A DNA stretch of 39,461 nt. It comes from an uncultured bacterium (lineage in GTDB: Bacteria; Patescibacteriota; Saccharimonadia; Saccharimonadales; Saccharimonadaceae). The notes below the pieces were generated by a model. That model searched no databases and had not been told where the DNA came from. It saw only the letters and a list, made by a program, of their open reading frames with translations. Positions 25,982 to 33,467 of this stretch are shown here, one piece after another. A program made the translations under genes and the position numbers. Every line of letters starts with the position of its first letter. The first letter of the stretch is position 1. The stretch is from positions 1-39,461 of the forward strand of contig CAIUMO010000008.1 in the NCBI GenBank assembly GCA_903900345.1, in the 5' to 3' direction.

Positions 25982-26130
25982 GACGCGCTTAAAATTAAAT
26001 CAACTAAACTATGTATCCTGCGTAACTCGTTACGACTCAAACATACTCGGATAGCATGGTTCAGTTGATTTAATTTTAACGGTCAAACAAAGGGATATTG
26101 TATTAGTATTGTTCATGGTGGACGGCTGGC
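25936..26130. repeat. Large imperfect palindrome A upstream of the TM2-Ltp gene
   Basis: The left arm (25936-26013) and right arm (26055-26130) pair over most of their length. The best blocks are CCGTCCACCAT with its complement ATGGTGGACGG, and TTAAAATTAAATCAACT with AGTTGATTTAATTTTAA. The 41-nt loop holds a perfect CGTAAC/GTTACG hairpin. No ORF of note is present. It occupies most of the 474-bp gap between the methyltransferase and the TM2-Ltp gene. It could be a non-autonomous mobile element, a structured RNA or a cruciform-forming site. Confidence 0.8.
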
Positions 26131-26187
26131 AATGATTCATATCATCGCTTTGTCAGCAGACGAAAATATATAAAACATACTATAACA

Positions 26188-26212
26188 TTTTCCAAGGTTA
26201 AACCTTGGAAAA
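26188..26212. promoter_or_regulatory. 25-nt near-perfect palindrome in the TM2-Ltp promoter region
   Basis: Two perfect 12-nt arms (TTTTCCAAGGTT and its complement) are separated by one base. They lie just after a TATAAC box (26181-26186) and are flanked by AACATT/AATGTT. This could be an operator for a dimeric regulator or a hairpin at the 5' end of the mRNA. Confidence 0.6.
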
Positions 26213-26279
26213 ACAATGTTAATTAACTTTGTTTTATGTTAATTTAGATATATCATATAAAACTTCATAGAGGAGTGTT

Positions 26280-26990
26280 ATGGCTACAAATCAATACGGT
26301 GTCGTTCAAAAAAAATGGTTAACAGCTTTCGTATTATCGCTATTCTTTGGAATCATCGGAGCTGACCGTTTTTACCTAGGTAAATCAGGTACGGCATTAT
26401 TAAAATTATTTACATTCGGTGGTTTTGGTATATGGGCATTGATTGACTTTATTATGATTGCCACAAAAAGTATATCTAGAGTAGAGTGGGTTCAAGATGG
26501 TAAGAATGACAAAAAGGCAGCATTGATCATTTTTGTAGTAGCAGTTGTACTTATTATAATAATTTCTTCGTCTTCAGTTAATAAAAATGTAAATTTACAA
26601 TTAGATAGTTTAACTAAAACTCCAACAATTACAACAAATACTGAAACGCCAGTAACTCAAACAAAAACAGAAGAGCCTACTATTCCAGCTGACTATAAAT
26701 CAGCACTTAACCAAGCCGACACATACGCAAATACATTACATATGTCTAAACAAGGAGTATATAACCAGTTAATATCAGAATACGGTGGTAAGTTTGCAGA
26801 GGAGGCTGCACAATATGCGATTGATAATGTCACATCCGATTGGGATGCAAACGCTTTAGCGAAAGCAAAGACCTACCAAAGCACAATGAGCCTATCGACT
26901 GCAGCAATCCATGATCAACTTACATCAGAATATGGTGAAAAATTTACTGAGGCTGAAGCCGATTACGCTATCCAGCACCTTGCTAACTAA
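26280..26990 (+). CDS. TM2-domain protein with two Ltp (host cell surface-exposed lipoprotein) repeats
   Basis: In this 236-residue protein a TM2 domain spans about 11-62 with the signature ADRFYLGKSG between two membrane helices. A third hydrophobic helix follows (80-98), then a Thr-rich linker (109-134). Two Ltp-type repeats (about 140-184 and 190-234) share the pattern A..YA/Q...MS...(V/I)...L.SEYG.KF.E..A.YAI. In phage TP-J34 the Ltp lipoprotein of this family blocks phage DNA injection, so superinfection exclusion is a reasonable guess, with TM2 replacing the lipid anchor. Unlike most lead genes here it has a strong AGAGGAG site 4 bases before the ATG and looks more AT-rich, suggesting transfer. 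Palindromes lie on both sides. Confidence 0.85.
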   Translation: MATNQYGVVQKKWLTAFVLSLFFGIIGADRFYLGKSGTALLKLFTFGGFGIWALIDFIMIATKSISRVEWVQDGKNDKKAALIIFVVAVVLIIIISSSSVNKNVNLQLDSLTKTPTITTNTETPVTQTKTEEPTIPADYKSALNQADTYANTLHMSKQGVYNQLISEYGGKFAEEAAQYAIDNVTSDWDANALAKAKTYQSTMSLSTAAIHDQLTSEYGEKFTEAEADYAIQHLAN

Positions 26991-27009
26991 AGTATTTGGA
27001 ATCGCTAGC

Positions 27010-27271
27010 CACCAACTCCGCCACAAACCACTAAGTCGGCTGTTAGATTACCGATAAAATACGGCTATTTTGTTCGTTGCTGGTCGAGGACCAACTGAAC
27101 CATATGTTTCGCTGAATAGCGAACATAATGCGTGAAGGCGATCCTTCACTTTACAGGTCCGTCCACGCGACCTGTACAGCGGAAGGTCGCTTAGGCAGAC
27201 CACAAAGAACGAAATAGTCTATTTTATAACGCGTAATCTAAGTGGCGACTTGGGGGTTTGGGGAGGAGTGG
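27010..27271. repeat. Large imperfect palindrome B with multi-hairpin crown
   Basis: The left arm (27010-27079) and right arm (27202-27271) pair imperfectly along about 70 bp, including GTTAGATTAC with GTAATCTAAG-type ends and AAAATA..CTATTT with its complement. The 120-nt interior has four short perfect or near-perfect hairpins in a row: TGGTC/GACCA (27081-27093), TCGCT/AGCGA (27105-27125 overall), GTGAAGG/CCTTCAC (27132-27149) and ACAGGTC/GACCTGT (27153-27175). It fills nearly the whole gap between the TM2-Ltp and SpoU genes and contains no credible ORF. Confidence 0.8.
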
Positions 27272-27300
27272 GTGGTATATAAGGAAACAGACAAAAAAGA

Positions 27301-27309
27301 TGCTACAAT
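27301..27309 (+). promoter_or_regulatory. Extended -10 promoter of the SpoU methyltransferase gene (leaderless)
   Basis: TGC-TACAAT lies 7 bases before the ATG at 27317. It decides the start, because the longer frame would begin inside palindrome B, upstream of the promoter. Confidence 0.65.
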
Positions 27310-27316
27310 AAAACCC

Positions 27317-27802
27317 ATGCGCGAAATTATTGTCATTGCCCATAACATTCGGTCAACCCACAACATTGGGTCGATTTTTCGTACCTGCGAAGGCTTTGGC
27401 GTGGTAAAAATAATTATCAGCGGTTACAGTCCGTACCCAAAATTAGCCGTCGATTCACGTTTGCCTCACATTTCCGAAAAGCTAACATCACAAATTCATA
27501 AAACCGCATTAGGCGCCGAAACAATGATACCATTTGAACACCAAGAAACACCTGATATAGGCAGCCTAAAACAACAAGGATATAAAGTTGTCGGCCTTGA
27601 ACAAGACAAGCGCAGTATCATGCTGACCGATTATGTCGCGGGCGACAAAATTGTATTATTACTGGGCGAAGAAGTCAAAGGTATTACCGATGACATGCGT
27701 GACATTTGCGATGATTTAATCGAAATTCCAATGGTTGGCAAAAAAGAATCATTCAACGTCAGCGTCGCCACTGGCATTGCACTTTACGGCCTAACTATTT
27801 AA
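27317..27802 (+). CDS. SpoU/TrmH-family RNA 2'-O-methyltransferase
   Basis: This 161-residue SPOUT (trefoil-knot) enzyme uses SAM to methylate a ribose 2'-OH in tRNA or rRNA. The three SpoU motifs are clear: NIRSTHNIGSIFRTCEGFGV (motif 1), VLLLGEEVKGI (motif 2) and IPMVGKKESFNVSVATGIALY (motif 3). It is a minimal catalytic domain without an N-terminal RNA-binding extension, so the target site cannot be assigned. The start at 27317 follows the promoter position. Its end overlaps the convergent dnaE end by 8 bp. Confidence 0.9.
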   Translation: MREIIVIAHNIRSTHNIGSIFRTCEGFGVVKIIISGYSPYPKLAVDSRLPHISEKLTSQIHKTALGAETMIPFEHQETPDIGSLKQQGYKVVGLEQDKRSIMLTDYVAGDKIVLLLGEEVKGITDDMRDICDDLIEIPMVGKKESFNVSVATGIALYGLTI

Positions 27803-30800
27803 TAACGACGCTATCTTCACCTAGAATCTTGACTAATTCATCAACCAATGAATTGTCGGCTTCAACCTTGAATGGCAACTTAACGGCTGACTTTTTGTCG
27901 GCACCCAAAACCAAAATGATATCGAATAATCCAGGATGATTACCACAAATTTGCTTTAATTGACGCAATGAATCTTGGTCATCAGGGTTTTTAATGTGAA
28001 CATACAACTTTTTGGCGATATCCTTGTCGAGTGGAATAATCGGCTTGGCTGCAGTAACAACCGCAGCCGCAACCATATTTGATGGGTTTTTGGCAGCAAC
28101 ACGCATTGCCTTTACTTTGGCGCTCATCTTTGGCGCATCCATCTTGCGACCAATCGACTCATAGCCCTTTAATTCTTGCTCGGATATAAACTGAACTTCA
28201 TCGGCAATCATTTTGGCATCTGTACCCAAATTACCATCACGATCGCGCGCGCTAATTTTACCAGACACTAAAACAACCGCGTCTTGGACCAACTTGGCAC
28301 CAATAGTTTCAAATAGATTTGGGAAAATAATCACTTCACCTTCGCCGGTTTTGTCTTCAAGCCCAATAAATGCCATTTTGGAACCACTTTTTGTGACAAT
28401 AGTTCTGACTGTCGAAATTAGCCCACCGATTGTCGCCTTTTTACCATCAACATCAGGTATCATTTGCGACAATGACACTGTTTGTTCTTCAAAATACGTA
28501 TCGTAATTATCAAGCGGATGAGCACTGACGTATAACCCCATCAATTCACGCTCCCATGTCAGACGCTCTTTTTCAGTATGCTTGACTGGCGATGATTGCA
28601 TGGTTACTGTCGGCTGGATACTGGCGCCAATCAGGTCACCAAACAAATCGGTCTGACCACTGAGGGCTTCTTTTTGCAATTTACTAGCAAAAGCCTGAAC
28701 AGTCTCCAGATTAAACAACAAGTCCGAACGATCACCAAGGCTGTCAAAACCGCCAGATTTAATCAACGAATCCCATGCTTTTTTATTGAATTTACTGGTT
28801 GAAACACGTTTAGCAAAATCTTCAACACTTGTAAATTTGCCATCCTTGCGGGCCCGCAAAATTTCTTCGACAGCGCCAGTACCAACGCCTTTGACGGCCG
28901 CCATACCAAACCTAATTTCTTTTTTGCCAGGCACGACCGCAAATTCGACGAAGCCTTCGTTAACGTCAGGTGGTAAAACTTTAATTCCCATATGTTTACA
29001 TTCATTAATTTCAATTGCCAGACGATCAATGTCACTTTGATCACTAGTCATCAAAGCCGCCATAAAGGCATCAGGATAATGCGCCTTTAGATAAGCCGTC
29101 TGATAGGCAATTAGTCCGTAACAAGCGGCGTGAGACTTGTTAAAACAGTAATTAGCGAACTCTTCCAACTGAGCCCAAAACTTTTCGGCCAGTTTCGGAT
29201 CAGCACCACTGTGTTTGACCGCACCGTCAACGAAGTCGGCCTTGACCTTGCGCATCAAATCAATTTTTTTCTTACCGACAGCCTTACGTAAAGTATCGGC
29301 CTGACCACCAGTAAAACCAGCAAAATCTTTGGAAATCTGCATAAACTGCTCTTGATAGACCAAAATTCCATAAGTTTCCTTCAATGAATTTTCAAATTTT
29401 GGATGTAAATACGAAATCTGTTCAGATCCGTGTTTACGTTTAATAAAGCTATCAATAAATTGCATTGGGCCTGGTCGATATAATGCCACCATAGCGATAA
29501 TGTCGCCAAAAGCCGATGGCTTTAAATCACGCAAATAGCGCTTCATACCAGCTGATTCCAATTGAAAGACGCCGGTTGTATCGCCACGCTGTAGCAATTC
29601 GTAAGTTTCTTTATCATCCAGCGGCAGACTACCCAAATCAATTTTCTCTTTGTAGACTTTTTTAATAATACGCAAAGTATTATTAATCGTCGTAAGGTTA
29701 GACAGTCCCAAAAAGTCCATCTTTAATAGTCCCAATTCTTCGACTAAGCCCATCGAATACTGTGTTGCTATCACACCTTTTTGCGCCATTTCAAGCGGCA
29801 CGAATTTGACAACATCATCAGGCGCGATCACCACGCCACAGGCATGAACGCCGTGTGAGCGAATTGTACCTTCTAGCCTGATAGCATAGTCAAATACGGT
29901 CTTTGCAGTTGGGCTAGATTCGTACTCACGTTTTAAATCAGCATCACTCACAACACTAACCTTCAAAGGAATATGCTTACCCTGCGCTGGAGGCGGAATC
30001 ATCTGCGATAAACGGTTAGCTTCGGCATAAGGCACCTGCAAAACGCGAGCCACGTCACGCACTGCTGCCCTGGCCGCCATTTTACCAAAGGTCACAATAT
30101 TTGCCACCCGCGCCGAGCCATACTTTTCAGTACAATAGGCAATAACTTCATCACGCCTGGTATCCTGAATATCAATATCGACATCAGGCATACTGATACG
30201 ATCGGGATTCAAAAAACGTTCAAACAGCAAATCATACTTCAGTGGATCAAGCTCGGTAATGCGTAACGCATAGGCCAAAATAGAGCCAGCTGCACTACCA
30301 CGTCCTGGTCCAAAAATAATACCACGGTCTTTGCCCCAATTAATAAAATCTTGAACAATCAAAAAGTAACCGTTAAAGCCCATACTCTCAACCACGCTTA
30401 ATTCATAAACCGTGCGCTGCATAACATTTTCAGGTATATGCTTTTTGGCTTCATCAATTGACATATTTAGTGCTTCATCGCGCGCTACGCCGCCATAACG
30501 CCAGGCTAGTCCACGATAAATTAATTCGTCCAGATATAATTTTTCACTTTCACAATTTGGTGTTGGAAAAACTGGGATCAATATGCCACCTAGCTCTAAT
30601 TTAACGTCACAACGATCAGCAATCGCTTTGGTATTTAAAATCGCTTCAGGATGAGTTTGACCCCAACGGGCAATAATTTCCAGTGGACTAGTAACATGCA
30701 AATCAAAATCCTTTAAACTCATGCGCTTTTCGTCACTCAAGAAAGAACCAGTACCAACACACAGCAAAATCTCATGCGCGTCTTGATCTTCATGCATTAA

Positions 30801-31463
30801 ATAGTGACCGTCGTTACTAACCACCAACGGCACATCAATATCTTTGGATAATTTGTCTAAATAGCCATTAATCTTGTACTGGACTTCCCAGCGGCCTGGA
30901 TGGTCAACATGGCCGTGATCCTGCATTTCCAGATAATATCGATCACCAAAGATTGATTTGTACCACAAAGCTATCTTTTTTGCTTCTTCGTAATTATCAT
31001 TTTTTAGATTCTCACCAAGCTCGCTACTAGCACAACCAGATAATATAATCAGGCCTTCATTATACTTTTCGATAACTTCATGGTCGATACGAGGCTTGTA
31101 ATACATGCCCTCCAAGTTAGCGATAGTCGAAAGCTGCATCAAGTTCTGATAACCTTGGTTATTCATGGCTAATACCGTCAAGTGATACCTAGCCTTATCT
31201 TTGGCTGGATCGCGGTCATGTCGTGACCTGGTAGCAACATAAAATTCTTGACCAAGTATTGGCTTGATGTCAACCTCAGTCGCCGCTTTGTAAAACTCCA
31301 AAGCACCAGACATCGTACCGTGGTCGGTCACCGCCACAGCTTCCATACCCATTTCTTTAACCATATTTACCAGATCGGGTATCTTTGTTAAACCATCCAA
31401 CAAACTATGATGTGTGTGATTATGCAAATGAACATAATCCGACGGTTTTAACTGAGCCCCCAT
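27795..31463 (-). CDS. dnaE: DNA polymerase III alpha subunit
   Basis: This 1222-residue family C replicative polymerase begins with a PHP domain (HLHNHTHHSLLDG at 13-25, AVTDHGTMSGALEF), whose metal-binding histidines look intact. The polymerase palm has GPGRGSAAGS and the catalytic PDVDIDIQD. The tandem HhH region and C-terminal OB fold (ATIGGLISTVRTIVTKSG...MAFIGLEDKTG) follow. Domain order is that of DnaE1. The PHP domain may supply proofreading in genomes without a separate epsilon exonuclease, but this cannot be judged here. TATACT lies 11 bases before the ATG with no Shine-Dalgarno site. Confidence 0.97.
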   Translation of the reverse strand: MGAQLKPSDYVHLHNHTHHSLLDGLTKIPDLVNMVKEMGMEAVAVTDHGTMSGALEFYKAATEVDIKPILGQEFYVATRSRHDRDPAKDKARYHLTVLAMNNQGYQNLMQLSTIANLEGMYYKPRIDHEVIEKYNEGLIILSGCASSELGENLKNDNYEEAKKIALWYKSIFGDRYYLEMQDHGHVDHPGRWEVQYKINGYLDKLSKDIDVPLVVSNDGHYLMHEDQDAHEILLCVGTGSFLSDEKRMSLKDFDLHVTSPLEIIARWGQTHPEAILNTKAIADRCDVKLELGGILIPVFPTPNCESEKLYLDELIYRGLAWRYGGVARDEALNMSIDEAKKHIPENVMQRTVYELSVVESMGFNGYFLIVQDFINWGKDRGIIFGPGRGSAAGSILAYALRITELDPLKYDLLFERFLNPDRISMPDVDIDIQDTRRDEVIAYCTEKYGSARVANIVTFGKMAARAAVRDVARVLQVPYAEANRLSQMIPPPAQGKHIPLKVSVVSDADLKREYESSPTAKTVFDYAIRLEGTIRSHGVHACGVVIAPDDVVKFVPLEMAQKGVIATQYSMGLVEELGLLKMDFLGLSNLTTINNTLRIIKKVYKEKIDLGSLPLDDKETYELLQRGDTTGVFQLESAGMKRYLRDLKPSAFGDIIAMVALYRPGPMQFIDSFIKRKHGSEQISYLHPKFENSLKETYGILVYQEQFMQISKDFAGFTGGQADTLRKAVGKKKIDLMRKVKADFVDGAVKHSGADPKLAEKFWAQLEEFANYCFNKSHAACYGLIAYQTAYLKAHYPDAFMAALMTSDQSDIDRLAIEINECKHMGIKVLPPDVNEGFVEFAVVPGKKEIRFGMAAVKGVGTGAVEEILRARKDGKFTSVEDFAKRVSTSKFNKKAWDSLIKSGGFDSLGDRSDLLFNLETVQAFASKLQKEALSGQTDLFGDLIGASIQPTVTMQSSPVKHTEKERLTWERELMGLYVSAHPLDNYDTYFEEQTVSLSQMIPDVDGKKATIGGLISTVRTIVTKSGSKMAFIGLEDKTGEGEVIIFPNLFETIGAKLVQDAVVLVSGKISARDRDGNLGTDAKMIADEVQFISEQELKGYESIGRKMDAPKMSAKVKAMRVAAKNPSNMVAAAVVTAAKPIIPLDKDIAKKLYVHIKNPDDQDSLRQLKQICGNHPGLFDIILVLGADKKSAVKLPFKVEADNSLVDELVKILGEDSVVIK

Positions 31464-31474
31464 ATATACATACT

Positions 31475-31480
31475 AGTATA
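31475..31480 (-). promoter_or_regulatory. -10 promoter of dnaE
   Basis: TATACT on the minus strand lies 11 bases before the ATG, giving a leader of only about 4-5 nt. Confidence 0.5.
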
Positions 31481-31524
31481 CCTAATTAGAGCCATTTTTT
31501 CTGTAGTAAAAAGTTAATAGGTTG

Positions 31525-31809
31525 CTATTTTTTCATAGCATTAATGATTTGCTGAATATAATGACCGATGGCCTGAGGGAAAAGACCAGCAAACTGACCT
31601 AGTATCCAGACCAAAATGGCTACTATAACAGTCGCGCCAATTAATGAGCCAAAACCAAAGAATATACCACGGAAAAAATTCATCCAATAAACTTGAGCTC
31701 GGCTACGGTGAAAATCGTAAAACAGATCCTCAATTATCGCCTGGCGGGCACCGCGTTCATTGTCATTTTTTAGTTTATTTATAACTTTGCTGTGTTTTTT
31801 ATCTACCAT
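31525..31809 (-). CDS. Small membrane protein, DUF5665-like
   Basis: This 94-residue protein has a charged N-terminus (MVDKKHSKVINKLKND), an amphipathic FYDFHRSRAQVYWMNFFRGIF stretch and one strong membrane helix (GSLIGATVIVAILVWILG). The pattern resembles DUF5665, whose function is not known. I start it at 31809 because AGGAG lies upstream and the longer frame (from 31842) begins inside the terminator hairpin of the upstream operon. It lies between the ytxH-like gene and dnaE, all on the minus strand. Confidence 0.7.
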   Translation of the reverse strand: MVDKKHSKVINKLKNDNERGARQAIIEDLFYDFHRSRAQVYWMNFFRGIFFGFGSLIGATVIVAILVWILGQFAGLFPQAIGHYIQQIINAMKK

Positions 31810-31835
31810 ATCTAGCTTATGCTCCTGTATATAAA

Positions 31836-31865
31836 ATAGCACACAACTTTAGGATTGTGTGCTAT
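31836..31865 (-). terminator. Intrinsic terminator after the ytxH-like gene
   Basis: Perfect 11-bp arms (ATAGCACACAA and its complement) flank an 8-nt loop. On the minus strand the stem is followed by TTTTATAT. It separates the DUF948/YtxH pair from the DUF5665-like gene. Confidence 0.75.
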
Positions 31866-31885
31866 ATATTAGAAATATTTCCAAA

Positions 31886-32161
31886 TTATTTTTGACTTTT
31901 GAAGCTTTTTTTAGCAGCTTTAACGGCACGCTCTGTGCGATTTTTTAGATCAGCGGCTTCAGATTTAACTTCTTTCACTGCGACTTTAGCTTGAGCTTTA
32001 GCCTTGGCAGCTTTTTTAGTTACATCAGCTTTGATAACTTCTTTTTTAGCCTTAATTTCGGCTCTAGTTTCTTTGCCACTTTTTGGTGCCGTCAAAATTC
32101 CGGCGACAGCACCGATAGCTGCTCCAAAGATTGCACCCAACGCAAATTTACCTTTTGACAT
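31886..32161 (-). CDS. YtxH-like small membrane protein
   Basis: This 91-residue protein has a glycine/alanine-rich hydrophobic N-terminus (FALGAIFGAAIGAVAGILTAP, about 6-26), then PKSGKETRAEIK, which is the YtxH signature, and a Lys/Ala-rich helix to the end. YtxH-type proteins are linked to general stress in Bacillus, but their mechanism is unclear. The gene begins 2 bp after the DUF948-like gene and shares its transcript. Confidence 0.82.
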   Translation of the reverse strand: MSKGKFALGAIFGAAIGAVAGILTAPKSGKETRAEIKAKKEVIKADVTKKAAKAKAQAKVAVKEVKSEAADLKNRTERAVKAAKKSFKSQK

Positions 32162-32163
32162 AA

Positions 32164-32421
32164 TTATTTATCCCCTTTTTCTTTTTTAAATTTCTTAATA
32201 AAACCGCTAACCATCTCAGCTACAAATATAGGTGAAATAGTCTTGGTGATTTTCGACACAACTGACTCTACGCTGCCAACTGTTCGTTCGGCTGCGTCTG
32301 TTACTTTACGAATTTGACGAGTTAGATTGATTAGGTAGATTGTTAAAATGATACCAAGAATCAAAAATAACGCCAAAAAGACTGATAGTATAATTACTAA
32401 AATTTCGGCTGCTAAATTCAT
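32164..32421 (-). CDS. DUF948-like small membrane protein
   Basis: In this 85-residue protein one long N-terminal membrane helix (about 5-31, ILVIILSVFLALFLILGIIL) is followed by an amphipathic segment (RKVTDAAERTVGSVESVVSKI) typical of DUF948. In many bacteria DUF948 and ytxH genes are adjacent, as here. Function unknown; an envelope scaffold or stress role is possible. AAGGG serves as the ribosome-binding site. Confidence 0.72.
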   Translation of the reverse strand: MNLAAEILVIILSVFLALFLILGIILTIYLINLTRQIRKVTDAAERTVGSVESVVSKITKTISPIFVAEMVSGFIKKFKKEKGDK

Positions 32422-32530
32422 TGTTCATACCCTTTTCTGGCATTCTATATTAAATGCCTTATGTTAAGTATGATATCATCAAAAACATAGTTTCGCAATT
32501 GATTGCCCGTGTGTACTACTTTTTAAGCCA

Positions 32531-33463
32531 CTATTTAGCTTTTTTGCAAATACTTTTAGTGTCTTTTACCTTGCTCATTAAATGCTCGGCAAATTCGCTA
32601 CAAAGCTCGGGGTCTTTTAGTCCAAAATCAACAATTGTTTTCAAATATTCCAGCTTATCACCAGTATCATAAAACTTGCCGTCTTTAATCTCGCGCGCAT
32701 AAAACGAATAGCCTTCGTTAATCATCTGCTGAACAATTGGCTGAAAAGCAAATTCACCTTCAATTGGCTGCTTGCTGGCCTTTTCAATATACTTAAAAAT
32801 ATCATGCGGCAACAAATAATTACTGACGCTAGCCAGATTAGATGGTGCATTTTCTTTACCTGGTTTTTCAACAATTCGAGATATCTTTAATGAATAATTA
32901 TCAGCTTTTTCGCCAGCAGCAATACCGTATTTGTTATATTCTTGATCTTTCTCAACTGCTTTACAGGCAAATACGCCGCCACCATGTTTTTCGTAAGTTT
33001 CAATTAATTGCTTGGTTGAGTTTGGCTCAGCAACAAAAAAGTCGTCAGCCCATTTATAAATGAACATTTCGCCCTCATTAATCAAATGGGCCGCATTCAT
33101 TAATGGCGTGGCGTTACCATATGGACCTTTTTGGCGAACATAAATAAAGTTAGCCAGATTAGCAATTGATTCGATCTTATCGATAAATGGCTTTTTCTTG
33201 TCACCACCAGCTCGCAGATTAGCCAACAAATCCTCATTTGGAGCATCAAAGTGATCTTCGATAGAACGCTTGTTGGAACTACCGACAATAATAATATCCT
33301 TGATACCAGCGGCGACTAACTCCTCGACAACGTACTGAATAATCGGCTTGTCGACAATTGGCATCATTTCTTTGGGCATAGCCTTGGTCTGCGGTAAAAA
33401 TCGCGTTCCAAAACCGGCAGCTGGAATGATCGCCTTGGTGACAAGTTTGCCTTTGTACATCAT
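32531..33463 (-). CDS. galU: UTP-glucose-1-phosphate uridylyltransferase
   Basis: This 310-residue enzyme makes UDP-glucose from UTP and glucose-1-phosphate for glycan and glycolipid synthesis. The nucleotide-binding signature AIIPAAGFGTRFLPQTKAMPKEMMP (about 12-36) includes the conserved G-GTR and K. KPIIQYVVEELVAAGI and the sugar-binding IVEKPGKENAPSNLASV follow. Length is typical of GalU. It begins 4 bp after the gatB stop with a GGAAAGGA site, so it is the last gene of the gat operon. Two ATG codons in tandem are both possible starts. Confidence 0.95.
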   Translation of the reverse strand: MMYKGKLVTKAIIPAAGFGTRFLPQTKAMPKEMMPIVDKPIIQYVVEELVAAGIKDIIIVGSSNKRSIEDHFDAPNEDLLANLRAGGDKKKPFIDKIESIANLANFIYVRQKGPYGNATPLMNAAHLINEGEMFIYKWADDFFVAEPNSTKQLIETYEKHGGGVFACKAVEKDQEYNKYGIAAGEKADNYSLKISRIVEKPGKENAPSNLASVSNYLLPHDIFKYIEKASKQPIEGEFAFQPIVQQMINEGYSFYAREIKDGKFYDTGDKLEYLKTIVDFGLKDPELCSEFAEHLMSKVKDTKSICKKAK

Positions 33464-33467
33464 ATGA

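Noticed and set aside
26280-26990. Prophage remnant around the TM2-Ltp gene
   Set aside because: No integrase, phage structural, lysis or regulatory genes are present; the flanks are housekeeping genes.
27041-27242. attC-like integron recombination site (GTTAGAT ... ATCTAAG) at palindrome B
   Set aside because: The left end fits GTTRRRY, but the right end has G instead of the required final C. The element is longer than usual attC sites, pairing continues well beyond these boxes, and no integrase is present.
27242-27316. Longer N-terminus for the SpoU methyltransferase starting at 27242
   Set aside because: It would start inside the right arm of palindrome B and upstream of the TGC-TACAAT promoter. 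The SpoU family begins at the MREIIVIAHN segment.
31810-31842. Longer N-terminus for the DUF5665-like protein (start 31842)
   Set aside because: The first codons lie in the terminator stem of the upstream operon, and the AGGAG site lies between the two candidate starts.
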